From Nocardioides luteus (lineage in GTDB: Bacteria; Actinomycetota; Actinomycetes; Propionibacteriales; Nocardioidaceae), in assembly GCF_000960475.2 (NCBI RefSeq), contig NZ_JZDQ02000015.1, positions 62,001 through 126,000 of the forward strand: a DNA stretch of 64,000 nt, written 5' to 3'. Under the pieces are notes generated by a model that was not told the origin of the DNA, ran no database searches, and worked only from the letters and a program-made list of their open reading frames with translations. Both the position numbers and the translations under genes were made by a program. Below, one piece after another: positions 9,514-17,443 of the stretch (within the stretch, counting starts at the first letter, position 1; each line of letters opens with the position of its first letter).

Positions 9514-9539
9514 ATACTCAGTATATACATACTCGGTAT
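9514..9539. promoter_or_regulatory. Two tandem PadR-type operator half-palindromes
   Basis: ATACTCAGTAT (9514-9524) and ATACTCGGTAT (9529-9539) are near-identical dyads with centres 15 bp apart. They overlap a likely padR promoter: TTGTCA at 9500-9505 and TATATA at 9522-9527. They are well placed for autorepression by the PadR protein and for co-control of the divergent membrane gene. Confidence 0.6.
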
Positions 9540-9560
9540 GCATGATGAGGAGGTGATCGA

Positions 9561-10112
9561 GTGTCCGTGAAACACGCACTGCTGGCGCTGCTGGAGAAGC
9601 CGCGCTACGGCTACGAGCTGCGCGCCGAGTTCGAGCAGCGCACCGGCGCCAGCTGGCCGCTGAACGTCGGGCAGGTCTATACGACCCTGTCGCGACTCGA
9701 GCGTGACGGCCTCGTCGAGGCCGGAGGGACCGACGCGGAGGGACGGTCCCTCTACCAGCTCACCGAGGCCGGCAGGGTCGAGGTCAAGGGGTGGTTCGAC
9801 ACCCCGGTGGAACGTACGCAGCCACAGCGCGACGAGCTCGCGATCAAGCTCGCGGTGGCGGTCGCGGTGCCGAGCGTGGACGTCGGCAAGGTCGTCCAGC
9901 AGCAGCGCAACGCGACGATGCAGGCGCTCCAGGGATACCGCCGCCAGGCGCGCTCCGGGGTTGCCGACGACCTCGCCGGCGGGCTGGTCCTCGACCGCCT
10001 CGTATTCGCAGCCGAGGCCGAGATCCGCTGGCTCGACCACTGCGAGGCCCGGCTCCGCCGGGCGGCCGCGACGAGCACCGCGCCGGAGCCCACAGGCGGA
10101 GGCGGCCGATGA
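9561..10112 (+). CDS. PadR-family transcriptional repressor
   Basis: 183 residues. A winged helix (1-80) has the PadR signature KHALLALLEKPRYGYELRAEF and YTTLSRLERDGLV, followed by a C-terminal Vir-like helical dimerisation region ending in a Gly-rich tail. The GTG start at 9561 has an almost perfect ribosome-binding site (AGGAGGTGATC at 9548-9558). It heads an operon with an ABC exporter, the usual arrangement in which PadR senses a drug or lipid and lifts repression. The TGA overlaps the next start (ATGA). Confidence 0.9.
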   Translation: MSVKHALLALLEKPRYGYELRAEFEQRTGASWPLNVGQVYTTLSRLERDGLVEAGGTDAEGRSLYQLTEAGRVEVKGWFDTPVERTQPQRDELAIKLAVAVAVPSVDVGKVVQQQRNATMQALQGYRRQARSGVADDLAGGLVLDRLVFAAEAEIRWLDHCEARLRRAAATSTAPEPTGGGGR

Positions 10113-10258
10113 ACGCTGCCCTCGCCCACGACCTGCGCCGGCTGAGCCACGACCAGAACCGCTGGCTCGCCGACGCCCGCGAGCGGCTGAGCCGCCGCAC
10201 CCACGCATCGCCTGCCCAGGCAGGCACTACCCAGACCAAGGAGTCCACCGATGAGTGA
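10109..10258 (+). CDS. Small basic protein between padR and the ABC ATPase
   Basis: 49 residues, beginning MNAALAHDLRRLSHDQNRWL, helical and charged, ending in a Thr/Ser-rich tail. The start overlaps the padR stop (ATGA) and the gene overlaps the ABC ATPase start by 8 bases, so it is built for translational coupling. No family recognised. It could be a real small adaptor or simply a coupling frame; codon use matches its neighbours. Confidence 0.5.
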   Translation: MNAALAHDLRRLSHDQNRWLADARERLSRRTHASPAQAGTTQTKESTDE

Positions 10259-10973
10259 ACCCGTCCTCCGGCTCACCGACGTGAGCCGCGTCCATGGCAC
10301 CGGCGCCGCCGAGGTCCACGCCCTGCGCGGCGTCAGCCTGGCTGCGTACGCCGGTGAGCTGGTCGCGATCATGGGGCCGAGCGGCTCCGGGAAGTCGTCG
10401 CTGTTGACCATCGCCGGCGGCCTCGACTCGCCGACCTCCGGGTCGGTGACCGTCGACGGCCAGGATCTCGGTGAGGCCGGGATCAGCGGGCGCGCCAAGC
10501 TGCGGCGTACGTCGATCGGCTATGTCTTCCAGGACTTCAACCTGATCCCGGCCCTGACCGCCGCCGAGAACGTCGCGCTGCCGTTGGAGCTCGACGGCGC
10601 GGGCCGCCGCTCGGCGCAGGCCGCAGCGAGGACGGCGCTCGAGGAGGTCGGGCTGGACGGATTCGCCGACCGGTTCCCCGACGAGATGTCCGGCGGGCAG
10701 CGGCAGCGGATCGCGATCGCCCGGGCGATCGTCGGCGAGCGCCGTCTGATCCTGGCCGACGAGCCGACCGGTGCCCTCGACACCGAGACCGGCGAGGACA
10801 TCCTCAAGCTGATCCGCGCACGCTGCGACGCAGGGGCGGCCGGTGTGCTCGTCACTCACGAGCCGCGCTACGCCAGCTGGGCCGACCGGGTGATCTACGT
10901 GCGCGACGGCATCGTCGTCGACGAGGCCGGCGAGACGCCCGGCGCGCTGCTCGTGGACGAGGCCGGGGCATGA
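10251..10973 (+). CDS. ABC transporter ATP-binding protein (MacB/LolD type)
   Basis: 240 residues. Walker A GPSGSGKSS near 43, Q-loop in YVFQDFNLIP, signature MSGGQRQRIAIARAI, Walker B LILADEPTGALD and the H-loop in VLVTHEPRY. This type powers FtsX-like permeases that move antimicrobial peptides or lipids without passing the substrate through a classic channel. Its stop codon (10971-10973) lies inside the 5' end of the repeat element 10968-11054, and the partner permease starts right after that element. Confidence 0.92.
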   Translation: MSEPVLRLTDVSRVHGTGAAEVHALRGVSLAAYAGELVAIMGPSGSGKSSLLTIAGGLDSPTSGSVTVDGQDLGEAGISGRAKLRRTSIGYVFQDFNLIPALTAAENVALPLELDGAGRRSAQAAARTALEEVGLDGFADRFPDEMSGGQRQRIAIARAIVGERRLILADEPTGALDTETGEDILKLIRARCDAGAAGVLVTHEPRYASWADRVIYVRDGIVVDEAGETPGALLVDEAGA

Positions 10974-11054
10974 GCGAGCGTCAGCGAGCGACAATGAGCC
11001 TCGTGCCGCCGCGTCCGTATTCTGGCGCTTGCGCTACGGAGGTGGCGGCATGAG
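10968..11054 (+). repeat. MIRU-like element, copy 1, with ribosome-site-sequestering hairpin
   Basis: GCATGAG occurs at both ends (10968-10974 and 11048-11054), like a target duplication of an overlapping TGA/ATG. After a 25-base block (10969-10993), identical in copy 2 at 58273-58297, comes an 11-base variable spacer and a hairpin. The left arm is 11005-11019, the loop 15 bases (11020-11034) and the right arm 11035-11049. The right arm contains GGAGGTGG and ends at the base before the permease ATG. The element supplies both the stop of the ATPase gene and the start context of the permease gene. Confidence 0.7.
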
Positions 11055-13710
11055 TGGGGGACTCGGGGGCTGGCGGCTCGCGCTCCGGATCGGGCAACGG
11101 GAGGCCCGGCGGGCGAAGTGGCGCAGCCTGCTCGTCATCATGATGATCGCGCTCCCGGTGGCAGGCGTCACCGCGATCGCGGTGACCTACAAGACCTACG
11201 ACGTCAACACCGTCGAGGGCCTCGACCGCCGGCTCGGCACGGAGGCCGCGGCCAGGGTGGAGGCCCAGAGTCCCGCGCGGGTCCGTCAGGGCATCGACCC
11301 CGACCAGGCCAGCCAGTGGCTCGACGAGACCGGGACCGAGCCGCTGGACGCGGCCGGGCTGCGGGCCGTCGTCGGTGACCGGCCGGTGCTCTCCGTGGAC
11401 GACTACGGCCTGGACGTACGCACCGACAAGGGTGTCGCGTGGGCCAGCGGTCTGCGGACCGATCTGACCGACCCGCTGGCTGCCGGGCTCACCCGGCTGA
11501 CCGACGGCCGGCTTCCCCAGGGGCCCGACGAGGTCGTGGTCAACGCCGCTCTCGCTGCCCGCGGTCCGGGCCTCGGGAAGGAGCTGCGGTTCCGGAACGG
11601 AGGCTCCGAGGAGGCCCGCAAGGTCGTCGGGATCGTCGAGTCGGCCAGCGTGCGCAACGAGCCCTTCGTGGCCGGAGCGGGGCTGCCGGACCCGGGCTTC
11701 GTCACGACCGCGACCTGGCTGGTCGGCGGTGCTCCGGTGAGCTGGGGCGACGTCGAGAAGCTGAACGCGAAGGGCGCCTTCGTGCTCTCCCGCTCGGTCG
11801 TCGAGGACCCCTCCGCGGCTGCGTTGGCCGCCGATCGGGAGCTCGGCTCCATGGAGCGCGCGCCGGATGCCTCCGAGACCGTGGTCGTCGTCCTCATCGT
11901 GGTCATGGTGCTCCTCGAGGTCGTCCTGCTGGCCGGCCCTGCCTTCGCGGTGGCGGCTCGTCGACAGGCGCGGGATCTCGCCCTGATCGCCGCCTCCGGC
12001 GGCACGGCTCGCCAGGCTCGGCGTGCCGTCCTCGGGATGGCGATCGTCATCGGTGCGGTGGCCGCAGCCGTCGGGGCCGTGCTCGGTATCGGGCTCGCCC
12101 GCCTGCTCCAGCCGCTCGCCCAGGACCAGGTCGCGGCATGGTTCGGCCCGTTCGAGGTCCCGTGGCTGCAGATCTTGGCGATCGCCGTCATCGGGTTCGC
12201 TGCGGCGATCTGCGCGGCGATCGTGCCGGCCTGGATCGCATCGCGACAGAACGTGGTCGGCGTACTGTCCGGGCGCCGCTCCGAGAGCCGGCCGTCGCGA
12301 CACTCACCGGTGATCGGGCTCGTCCTCGTGCTCGCCGGGGTCGTGTCGTCCGTCTTCGGCACGCGGGGAGCCTACGACGGGATCCCGATCGCCCTCGGCG
12401 TGCTGCTGTGCGTCGCCGGGGTGCTGTTCATCCTCCCCGTCCTGGTCTCCATGGCTGCTCGGTTCAGCGCCCGGATGCCGCTGGTGATCCGGTTCGCGAC
12501 ACGTGATGCGGACCGGCACCGCACCCGGACGGTCCCGGCCGCGGGCGCCATCGCGGTGACCGTGGTCGGCGCGGTCGCCCTCGGGATCGCCTTCGGCAGC
12601 GACCAGGAGCAGAACCAGGAGACCTACCTGCCGTCGTTCGCCTACGGAGACGCTGCCGTACAGCTCGATTCAGGCGCCGTCTCCGCCGAGAACACGGACG
12701 CCACGGCGTGGGAGGGAGTCTCGGCGCAGGTCGCGAAGGAGATCCCGAAGGCGACGATCGTGCCGGTCGCTGCCGCCGTGTTCCACGATCCTGAGACCTT
12801 CTTCACGATCCGGACCGGCGACGGTGCCGAGGTCGCGCCGGGGTCCAGCAACGGCACCTTCGGCGAGATGCTCGTCGCCGGGGCGGACGGCACGCTCCCG
12901 CCGGCCGTGACGCGCGTGCTCGGCGACGCGGATGTCGCTGCGGCCGAGAAGACCGTTCGCGCAGGTGGCGCGGTCGTGTTCACCGACGGCGAGGAACCGT
13001 CGTCGAAGGACGCGCGACTGGACGTCCGGAAGTGGGACGAGGAGACGGAGTCCGAGAAGGAGCAGGCCTCGGTCACGGTGCCGGCGACCTACCTCCATGT
13101 CGAGGACGCGTACGCCCCTGCGTATGCGGTCGTCTCACCGGACGTCGCGAAGAAGCTCGGTGCCGAGCCGCAGGTGAGCGGCCTCTACGTCCAGGACGCG
13201 CGGATCACCCCCGCTGCCGAGCAGGACCTCGACGAGGCCCTCGCTGCCGGTCAGGTCCCGACGTCGATCACGGTCGAGCGTGGGTTCCAGCAGGACGACA
13301 AGGCGGTGATCGTCTGGCTGCTGCTCATCACCCTGGCCGCGGTGCTGATGATCGGCGGCGCGCTCACCGCGACCTACCTCGCGCTCAACGACGCTCGCCC
13401 CGACCTGGCCACGCTGTCGGCCGTCGGTGCGCCGACGCGTACGCGTCGAGGGGTCGCTGCCGCGTACGCCCTGGTCATCGCGCTCCTCGGCGCGATCCCG
13501 GGCGCCCTGATCGGGTTCGTCCCGGGCATCGCGGTCAGCTTCCCGCTCACCGCCGAGGGCTGGCCCGAGCGCGACAGCGTCGCCTCGCACTACCTCGAGG
13601 TGCCCTGGGACCTGGTCGGGATCGTGGTCGTCGGCCTGCCGCTGCTGATCGCGCTCATCGTCGCGGTCACCACCCGCAGCCGGCTCCCCATGGTCGCCCG
13701 CGTCGAATAG
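11050..13710 (+). CDS. FtsX-like ABC transporter permease
   Basis: 886 residues. An N-terminal helix after a basic segment (RSLLVIMMIALPVAGVTAIA), a large extracytoplasmic region (about 40-280), a three-helix FtsX core around 290-410, more helices near 425-480 and 495-515, a second outer domain and a last FtsX core (about 750-880). This two-domain form is usual for MacB-like or bacitracin/lantibiotic-type exporters with one long permease. ATG 11050 is chosen because GGAGG lies 7 bases before it; an upstream in-frame TTG would only add a repeat-encoded peptide. Partner of the ATPase at 10251. Confidence 0.87.
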   Translation: MSGGLGGWRLALRIGQREARRAKWRSLLVIMMIALPVAGVTAIAVTYKTYDVNTVEGLDRRLGTEAAARVEAQSPARVRQGIDPDQASQWLDETGTEPLDAAGLRAVVGDRPVLSVDDYGLDVRTDKGVAWASGLRTDLTDPLAAGLTRLTDGRLPQGPDEVVVNAALAARGPGLGKELRFRNGGSEEARKVVGIVESASVRNEPFVAGAGLPDPGFVTTATWLVGGAPVSWGDVEKLNAKGAFVLSRSVVEDPSAAALAADRELGSMERAPDASETVVVVLIVVMVLLEVVLLAGPAFAVAARRQARDLALIAASGGTARQARRAVLGMAIVIGAVAAAVGAVLGIGLARLLQPLAQDQVAAWFGPFEVPWLQILAIAVIGFAAAICAAIVPAWIASRQNVVGVLSGRRSESRPSRHSPVIGLVLVLAGVVSSVFGTRGAYDGIPIALGVLLCVAGVLFILPVLVSMAARFSARMPLVIRFATRDADRHRTRTVPAAGAIAVTVVGAVALGIAFGSDQEQNQETYLPSFAYGDAAVQLDSGAVSAENTDATAWEGVSAQVAKEIPKATIVPVAAAVFHDPETFFTIRTGDGAEVAPGSSNGTFGEMLVAGADGTLPPAVTRVLGDADVAAAEKTVRAGGAVVFTDGEEPSSKDARLDVRKWDEETESEKEQASVTVPATYLHVEDAYAPAYAVVSPDVAKKLGAEPQVSGLYVQDARITPAAEQDLDEALAAGQVPTSITVERGFQQDDKAVIVWLLLITLAAVLMIGGALTATYLALNDARPDLATLSAVGAPTRTRRGVAAAYALVIALLGAIPGALIGFVPGIAVSFPLTAEGWPERDSVASHYLEVPWDLVGIVVVGLPLLIALIVAVTTRSRLPMVARVE

Positions 13711-13733
13711 GGACTTCTGGCGGGCCGAATCCT

Positions 13734-13775
13734 CAGTTGTGGGCGACGAAGATCGAGTTTCGTCGCCCACAACTG
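13734..13775. terminator. Bidirectional hairpin after the permease gene
   Basis: CAGTTGTGGGCGACGAA (13734-13750) and its perfect complement (13759-13775) form a 17-bp stem with an 8-base loop. The stem extends imperfectly outwards (GCCGAAT / ATTCTCGGC). It lies between the convergent permease and VOC genes. Confidence 0.75.
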
Positions 13776-13785
13776 CATTCTCGGC

Positions 13786-14145
13786 TCAGGCCTGACAGAG
13801 GCAGAACGGGTGGCCGGCGGGGTCGAGGAAGACGCGGAAGGTCTTGCCGGGCTGGACCTCGTGCTTGGTGGCGCCGAGCTCGAGCGTGGCCGCCTCGGCG
13901 GTGTCGAGGTCGTCGACGGTGACGTCGAGGTGGGACTGCTGAGGTACGTCCTGACCGGGCCACTGCGGCGCCCGGTAGTCCTCGACGCGCTGGAACTCGA
14001 GCCCGCCGCCCTCTCCCCAGGCGCTGGCCCAGCCGCCGCTGTCGTCGACCTTGGTCTTCCAGCCGAGGAGCTGGGCGTAGAAGGTGGCCAGGGCTGCCGG
14101 GTCGGGGCAGTCGATGACCCATTGCGGATTGCGTGCGATAGCCAT
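13786..14145 (-). CDS. VOC-family (glyoxalase/bleomycin resistance fold) protein
   Basis: 119 residues with paired beta-alpha-beta-beta-beta units: NPQWVIDCPDPAALATFYAQLLGW and the C-terminal FRVFLDPAGHPFCLCQ, with a metal-type His in HLDVTVDDLD. Substrate unknown; the superfamily includes dioxygenases and glyoxalase-like enzymes. The ATG at 14145 is supported by TAACGT (14153-14158) 7 bases upstream, so a leaderless message is likely; the longer frame from 14175 is less likely. It is divergent from tetR. Confidence 0.8.
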   Translation of the reverse strand: MAIARNPQWVIDCPDPAALATFYAQLLGWKTKVDDSGGWASAWGEGGGLEFQRVEDYRAPQWPGQDVPQQSHLDVTVDDLDTAEAATLELGATKHEVQPGKTFRVFLDPAGHPFCLCQA

Positions 14146-14212
14146 GGATCCGACGTTAGGGCGGGTTCCGGACATTCGGCTTCCGCCTGTGACGCCGCCG
14201 TCTCAGAAAAAT

Positions 14213-14230
14213 ACAGTCAGGGTTGACTGT
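14213..14230. promoter_or_regulatory. TetR operator-like dyad
   Basis: ACAGTCA (14213-14219) and TGACTGT (14224-14230) are perfect 7-bp arms around GGGT. The right arm overlaps TTGACT (14223-14228), a candidate -35 for tetR. A weak -10, CAGAGT at 14246-14251, would put transcription close to the GTG at 14260. Autoregulation by the TetR protein is the simple reading. Confidence 0.55.
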
Positions 14231-14259
14231 TTGTTTCTGGCGCGGCAGAGTGCCTGCCT

Positions 14260-14859
14260 GTGAGCCAGGCCACCCGCGTACCTCAGGAGCAGCGCACCCG
14301 CGCGATGCGGACCCGCCTCCTCGACGCCACCGTCGAGCTGCTGGCCGAGCGCGGTTTCGCCGGCACGTCGACGACGCTCGTCTCCCAGCGCGCCGGGGTC
14401 TCCCGTGGCGCGCAGCTGCACCACTTCCCGGCCAAGAACGACCTGGTCGTGGCGGCGGTCGAATACATCACCGAGGCTCGTGGTGAGGCGCTGAAGGAGG
14501 CTGCCGGGGCGCTGCCGGAGGGCGGGCAGCGTACGCGGCACGTGCTCGCCATGCTCGCCGAGCAGGTCACCTCGCCCGTCTTCGCCGCCGCCCTGGAGCT
14601 GTGGGTGGCGGCGCGCACCGACGAGCAGCTGGCCGCGGCGGTGGGTCCGCTCGAGCAGCGGATCGGCCGCGAGCTCCACCGGGCCACGGTCGAGCTGCTC
14701 GACGTGGACGAGAAGAAGCCCGGCGTACGTGAGCTCGTGCAGGCCACGCTCGATCTCGTCCGTGGCCTGGCACTGGCTGACACGATTACCGACGACGCTG
14801 CCCGACGCGAGCGGATCCTCGATCACTGGGCCGAGGTTCTGGAAAGAGAGCTGCGATGA
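14260..14859 (+). CDS. TetR-family transcriptional regulator of the acyl-CoA operon
   Basis: 199 residues. The N-terminal DNA-binding domain has LLDATVELLAERGFAGTSTT and the recognition helix SQRAGVSRGAQLHHFPAKND; the C-terminal ligand domain is all-helical. The GTG start lacks a Shine-Dalgarno site. It heads six genes linked by ATGA/GTGA overlaps or short gaps, so it probably senses an acyl-CoA intermediate of that pathway. Confidence 0.9.
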   Translation: MSQATRVPQEQRTRAMRTRLLDATVELLAERGFAGTSTTLVSQRAGVSRGAQLHHFPAKNDLVVAAVEYITEARGEALKEAAGALPEGGQRTRHVLAMLAEQVTSPVFAAALELWVAARTDEQLAAAVGPLEQRIGRELHRATVELLDVDEKKPGVRELVQATLDLVRGLALADTITDDAARRERILDHWAEVLERELR

Positions 14860-15650
14860 GTCTGCTGGATGAACTTCTCGAGGACCTGTCCATGGAGGGA
14901 TTCGAGCTGCGCCAGGTGGTGGCGGGGCTGAGCGAGGCGGGCTGGCGGGAGCCGACGCCGGCCGCGGGCTGGGACGTCGCCGCCCAGATCGCCCACCTGG
15001 CCTGGACCGACGAGGCCGCGCTCGCCGCGACCGAGTGGGTGGCCGGTGACGCGACCGCCTGGGACGAGCTGGTCACCGAGGGGCTCAAGAACCCCGAGGG
15101 CTACGTCGACGAGGCCGCGCTGGCGCTGGCCACGATGCCGGCGACGGAGCTGTTGCAGCACTGGGACGGCGTACGCGGCGAGCTCGCCGAGGCGCTCGCG
15201 AACGTCCCGGACGGCAAGAAGCTGCCCTGGTTCGGGCCGCCGATGTCGCCGGCCTCGATGGCGACCGCGCGGTTCATGGAGACCTGGGCCCACGGGCTGG
15301 ACGTGCGCGAGGCGCTCGGCCACACCTACGAGCCCAGCGATCGCATCAAGCACGTCTGCCACCTCGGCACCCGCACCCGCGACTTTTCCTACGGCGTCCA
15401 CGGCCTGACCCCACCGCCCGACCCGTTCCGCGTCGAGCTCACCGCTCCGTCCGGCGAGCAGTGGGCGTGGGGGCCGGAGGATGCGGCGCAGAGCGTCCGG
15501 GGCCCGGCGTACGACTTCGCGCGCCTCGTCACCCAGCGCATCCACCGCGACGACACCGTGCTGGAGACCACCGGCGACGACGCCGAGAAGTGGCTGACCA
15601 TCGCCCAGGCGTTCGCCGGGCCCGCGGGGGACGGGAGGCCCAAGAAGTGA
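14856..15650 (+). CDS. TIGR03084-family DinB/maleylpyruvate-isomerase-fold protein
   Basis: 264 residues. The N-terminal DinB-like helical bundle contains AAGWDVAAQIAHLAWTDEAAL, where His and Asp/Glu would bind metal, and a later His in ETWAHGLDVREALG completes the typical triad. This actinobacterial family resembles mycothiol-dependent isomerases and is usually found beside AtuA and acyl-CoA carboxylase genes, as here. Exact reaction unknown. The start overlaps the tetR stop (ATGA) and its own stop overlaps the AtuA GTG. Confidence 0.85.
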   Translation: MSLLDELLEDLSMEGFELRQVVAGLSEAGWREPTPAAGWDVAAQIAHLAWTDEAALAATEWVAGDATAWDELVTEGLKNPEGYVDEAALALATMPATELLQHWDGVRGELAEALANVPDGKKLPWFGPPMSPASMATARFMETWAHGLDVREALGHTYEPSDRIKHVCHLGTRTRDFSYGVHGLTPPPDPFRVELTAPSGEQWAWGPEDAAQSVRGPAYDFARLVTQRIHRDDTVLETTGDDAEKWLTIAQAFAGPAGDGRPKK

Positions 15651-17443
15651 TCACCATCGGCAACTGCTCCGGCTTCTACGGTGACCGGTTCTCGGCGATG
15701 CGCGACATGCTCGAGGGCGGTCGGCTCGACGTGCTCACCGGCGACTATCTCGCCGAGCTCACCATGCTCATCCTCGGCAAGGACACCCTCAAGGACCCGA
15801 CGACGGGCTACGCCAAGACGTTCCTGCGCCAGGTCGCGGACTGCCTCGACCTGGCTCTGCAGCGAGACGTCAAGATCGTCTCCAACGCCGGCGGCCTCAA
15901 CCCCGCCGGTCTCGCTGCCGCCATCGAGGCGCTCGGCACGCGGGCGAAGGTGGCCTACGTCGACGGCGACGACCTCCGCGGTCGCCTCGACTCCCACCCG
16001 GACGCGCTGACCGCCAACGCCTATCTCGGCGCCTTCGGGATCGCGCACGCGCTCGACGCCGGCGCCGACATCGTCGTCACCGGCCGGGTGACCGACGCGA
16101 GCGTCGTCGTCGGGCCGGCGATCGCCCACCACGGCTGGAAGCGCGACTCCTACGACGAGCTCGCCGGCGCCGTCGTCGCCGGCCACGTGATCGAGTGCGG
16201 CACCCAGGCCACCGGCGGCAACTTCTCCGGGTTCCTCACGATGTCGCCGCAGGCCCGGGCTCGCCCGCTCGGGTTCCCGGTCGCCGAGATCGCCGTCGAC
16301 GGCTCCTCGATCATCACCAAGCAGGACGAGACCGGGGGCACCGTCACGGTCGACACGGTCACCGCACAGCTGCTCTACGAGATCCAGGGACCGCTCTATC
16401 TGGGCCCCGACGTCACCACCGACCTCACCTCGATCCGGCTGTCCGAGGTCGGGATCGATCGCGTGGCCATCTCGGGCGTCACGGGCACCCCGCCGCCGGC
16501 CACGCTCAAGGTCGCCGTCAACTCTCTCGGCGGCTACCGCAACTCGGCCGAGTTCGTGCTCACCGGCCCCGACATCGACGCCAAGGCCGCCTGGCTGCGC
16601 GACCAGCTCGACGCCGAGCTCCCGATCGGTCCCGACTACACCTGGTCGACCTACCGCATCCCCGCGCCCGACTCGCCGACCGAGGAGGGAGCCGCCTGCA
16701 TCCTGCGGCTCTCCGCGCGGGCCGCCGACGCCGACGCCGTCGGGCGCGCACTGACGGCCCCGGCCATCGAGCTGGCCCTCGCCTCCTACCCGGGCTTCCA
16801 CGTCACCGCGCCCCCGGGGCGGCCGTCCCCGTTCGGGATCTACAAGGCTGCGTACGTCCGGCGCGACCGCGCTCCCGAGACCGTCCACCTCCCCGACGGG
16901 TCGACCTACGAGGTTCCGTCTCCCCTCGACTACGCCGAGGCGTCACGTACGTCGGCCGAGGCGTCACGTACGTCGGCCGAGACGTCACGCGCGTCGGCCG
17001 AGACGTCACGCGCAGCGAGCGGGGTGACCACTCGACCGACCGGAGCGACGCCTCGGCCGACGGGGCCGACGCCTCGGCCGACGGGGGCGACGCCTCGACG
17101 AGCGCTGGGAGAGCTGGTCTACGCGCGGTCCGGGGACAAGGGCGGCGATGCCAACCTCGGGCTCTGGGCGCCGCAGTGGCGGCCGGACGCGGTCGTCGAG
17201 TGGCTGCTGGACACCGTCACCCCGGAGTGGGTGCGGGCGCTGCTGCCGGAGGCCGAGGACCTGGCCATCGACATCACCCCGCTGCCACATCTGCGCGGGG
17301 TGAACATCGTCATCCACGACCTGCTCGGCGAAGGAGTGGCGGCCTCGACGAGGTTCGACCCGCAGGCGAAGGGTCTGGGCGAGTGGGCCCGGAGCCGGAT
17401 CGTCGAGGTACCTGCCGAACTCAGCCCGGAGGAGCTCCTGTGA
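15647..17443 (+). CDS. AtuA-family (acyclic terpene utilisation, DUF1446) protein with a repeat-expanded linker
   Basis: 598 residues. The DUF1446 domain (about 1-420) starts ITIGNCSGFYGDR and contains VSNAGGLNPAGL; the C-terminal AtuA-like ferredoxin-fold domain (about 488-595) starts GELVYARSGDKGGDANLG. Between them lies a low-complexity Ala/Ser/Thr/Pro linker (about 430-485) made wholly of 21-bp DNA repeats. AtuA is needed for citronellol/geraniol growth in Pseudomonas, but its reaction is unclear. GTG 15647 overlaps the previous stop and has GGAGG 8 bases upstream. The stop overlaps the next GTG. Confidence 0.88.
   Translation: MITIGNCSGFYGDRFSAMRDMLEGGRLDVLTGDYLAELTMLILGKDTLKDPTTGYAKTFLRQVADCLDLALQRDVKIVSNAGGLNPAGLAAAIEALGTRAKVAYVDGDDLRGRLDSHPDALTANAYLGAFGIAHALDAGADIVVTGRVTDASVVVGPAIAHHGWKRDSYDELAGAVVAGHVIECGTQATGGNFSGFLTMSPQARARPLGFPVAEIAVDGSSIITKQDETGGTVTVDTVTAQLLYEIQGPLYLGPDVTTDLTSIRLSEVGIDRVAISGVTGTPPPATLKVAVNSLGGYRNSAEFVLTGPDIDAKAAWLRDQLDAELPIGPDYTWSTYRIPAPDSPTEEGAACILRLSARAADADAVGRALTAPAIELALASYPGFHVTAPPGRPSPFGIYKAAYVRRDRAPETVHLPDGSTYEVPSPLDYAEASRTSAEASRTSAETSRASAETSRAASGVTTRPTGATPRPTGPTPRPTGATPRRALGELVYARSGDKGGDANLGLWAPQWRPDAVVEWLLDTVTPEWVRALLPEAEDLAIDITPLPHLRGVNIVIHDLLGEGVAASTRFDPQAKGLGEWARSRIVEVPAELSPEELL
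16934..17099 (+). repeat. In-frame array of 21-bp repeats, four direct then three inverted, inside the AtuA gene
   Basis: Four head-to-tail units of 21 bp (16934-16954, 16955-16975, 16976-16996, 16997-17017; consensus GCCGAGRCGTCACGYRCGTCG with the last unit diverged) are followed by a short spacer. Three units in reverse orientation come next (about 17037-17057, 17058-17078, 17079-17099). The 21-bp period keeps the frame, giving 7-residue repeats such as ASRTSAE. The stretch 17031-17057 matches the complement of the zwf hairpin arm 36897-36923 at 25 of 27 positions. Confidence 0.8.

Noticed and set aside
11029..11049. Upstream TTG start giving the permease an extra RYGGGG peptide (and a similar one for the antiporter at 58330).
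   Set aside because: The peptide is encoded by the hairpin of the repeat element; the ATG has the proper site spacing. The conserved reading frame is worth noting but not enough to call a start.
13716..13790. Relation between the palindrome after the permease gene and the palindrome inside pabB.
   Set aside because: Both are long dyads, but the arm sequences are unrelated, so I do not place them in one repeat family.
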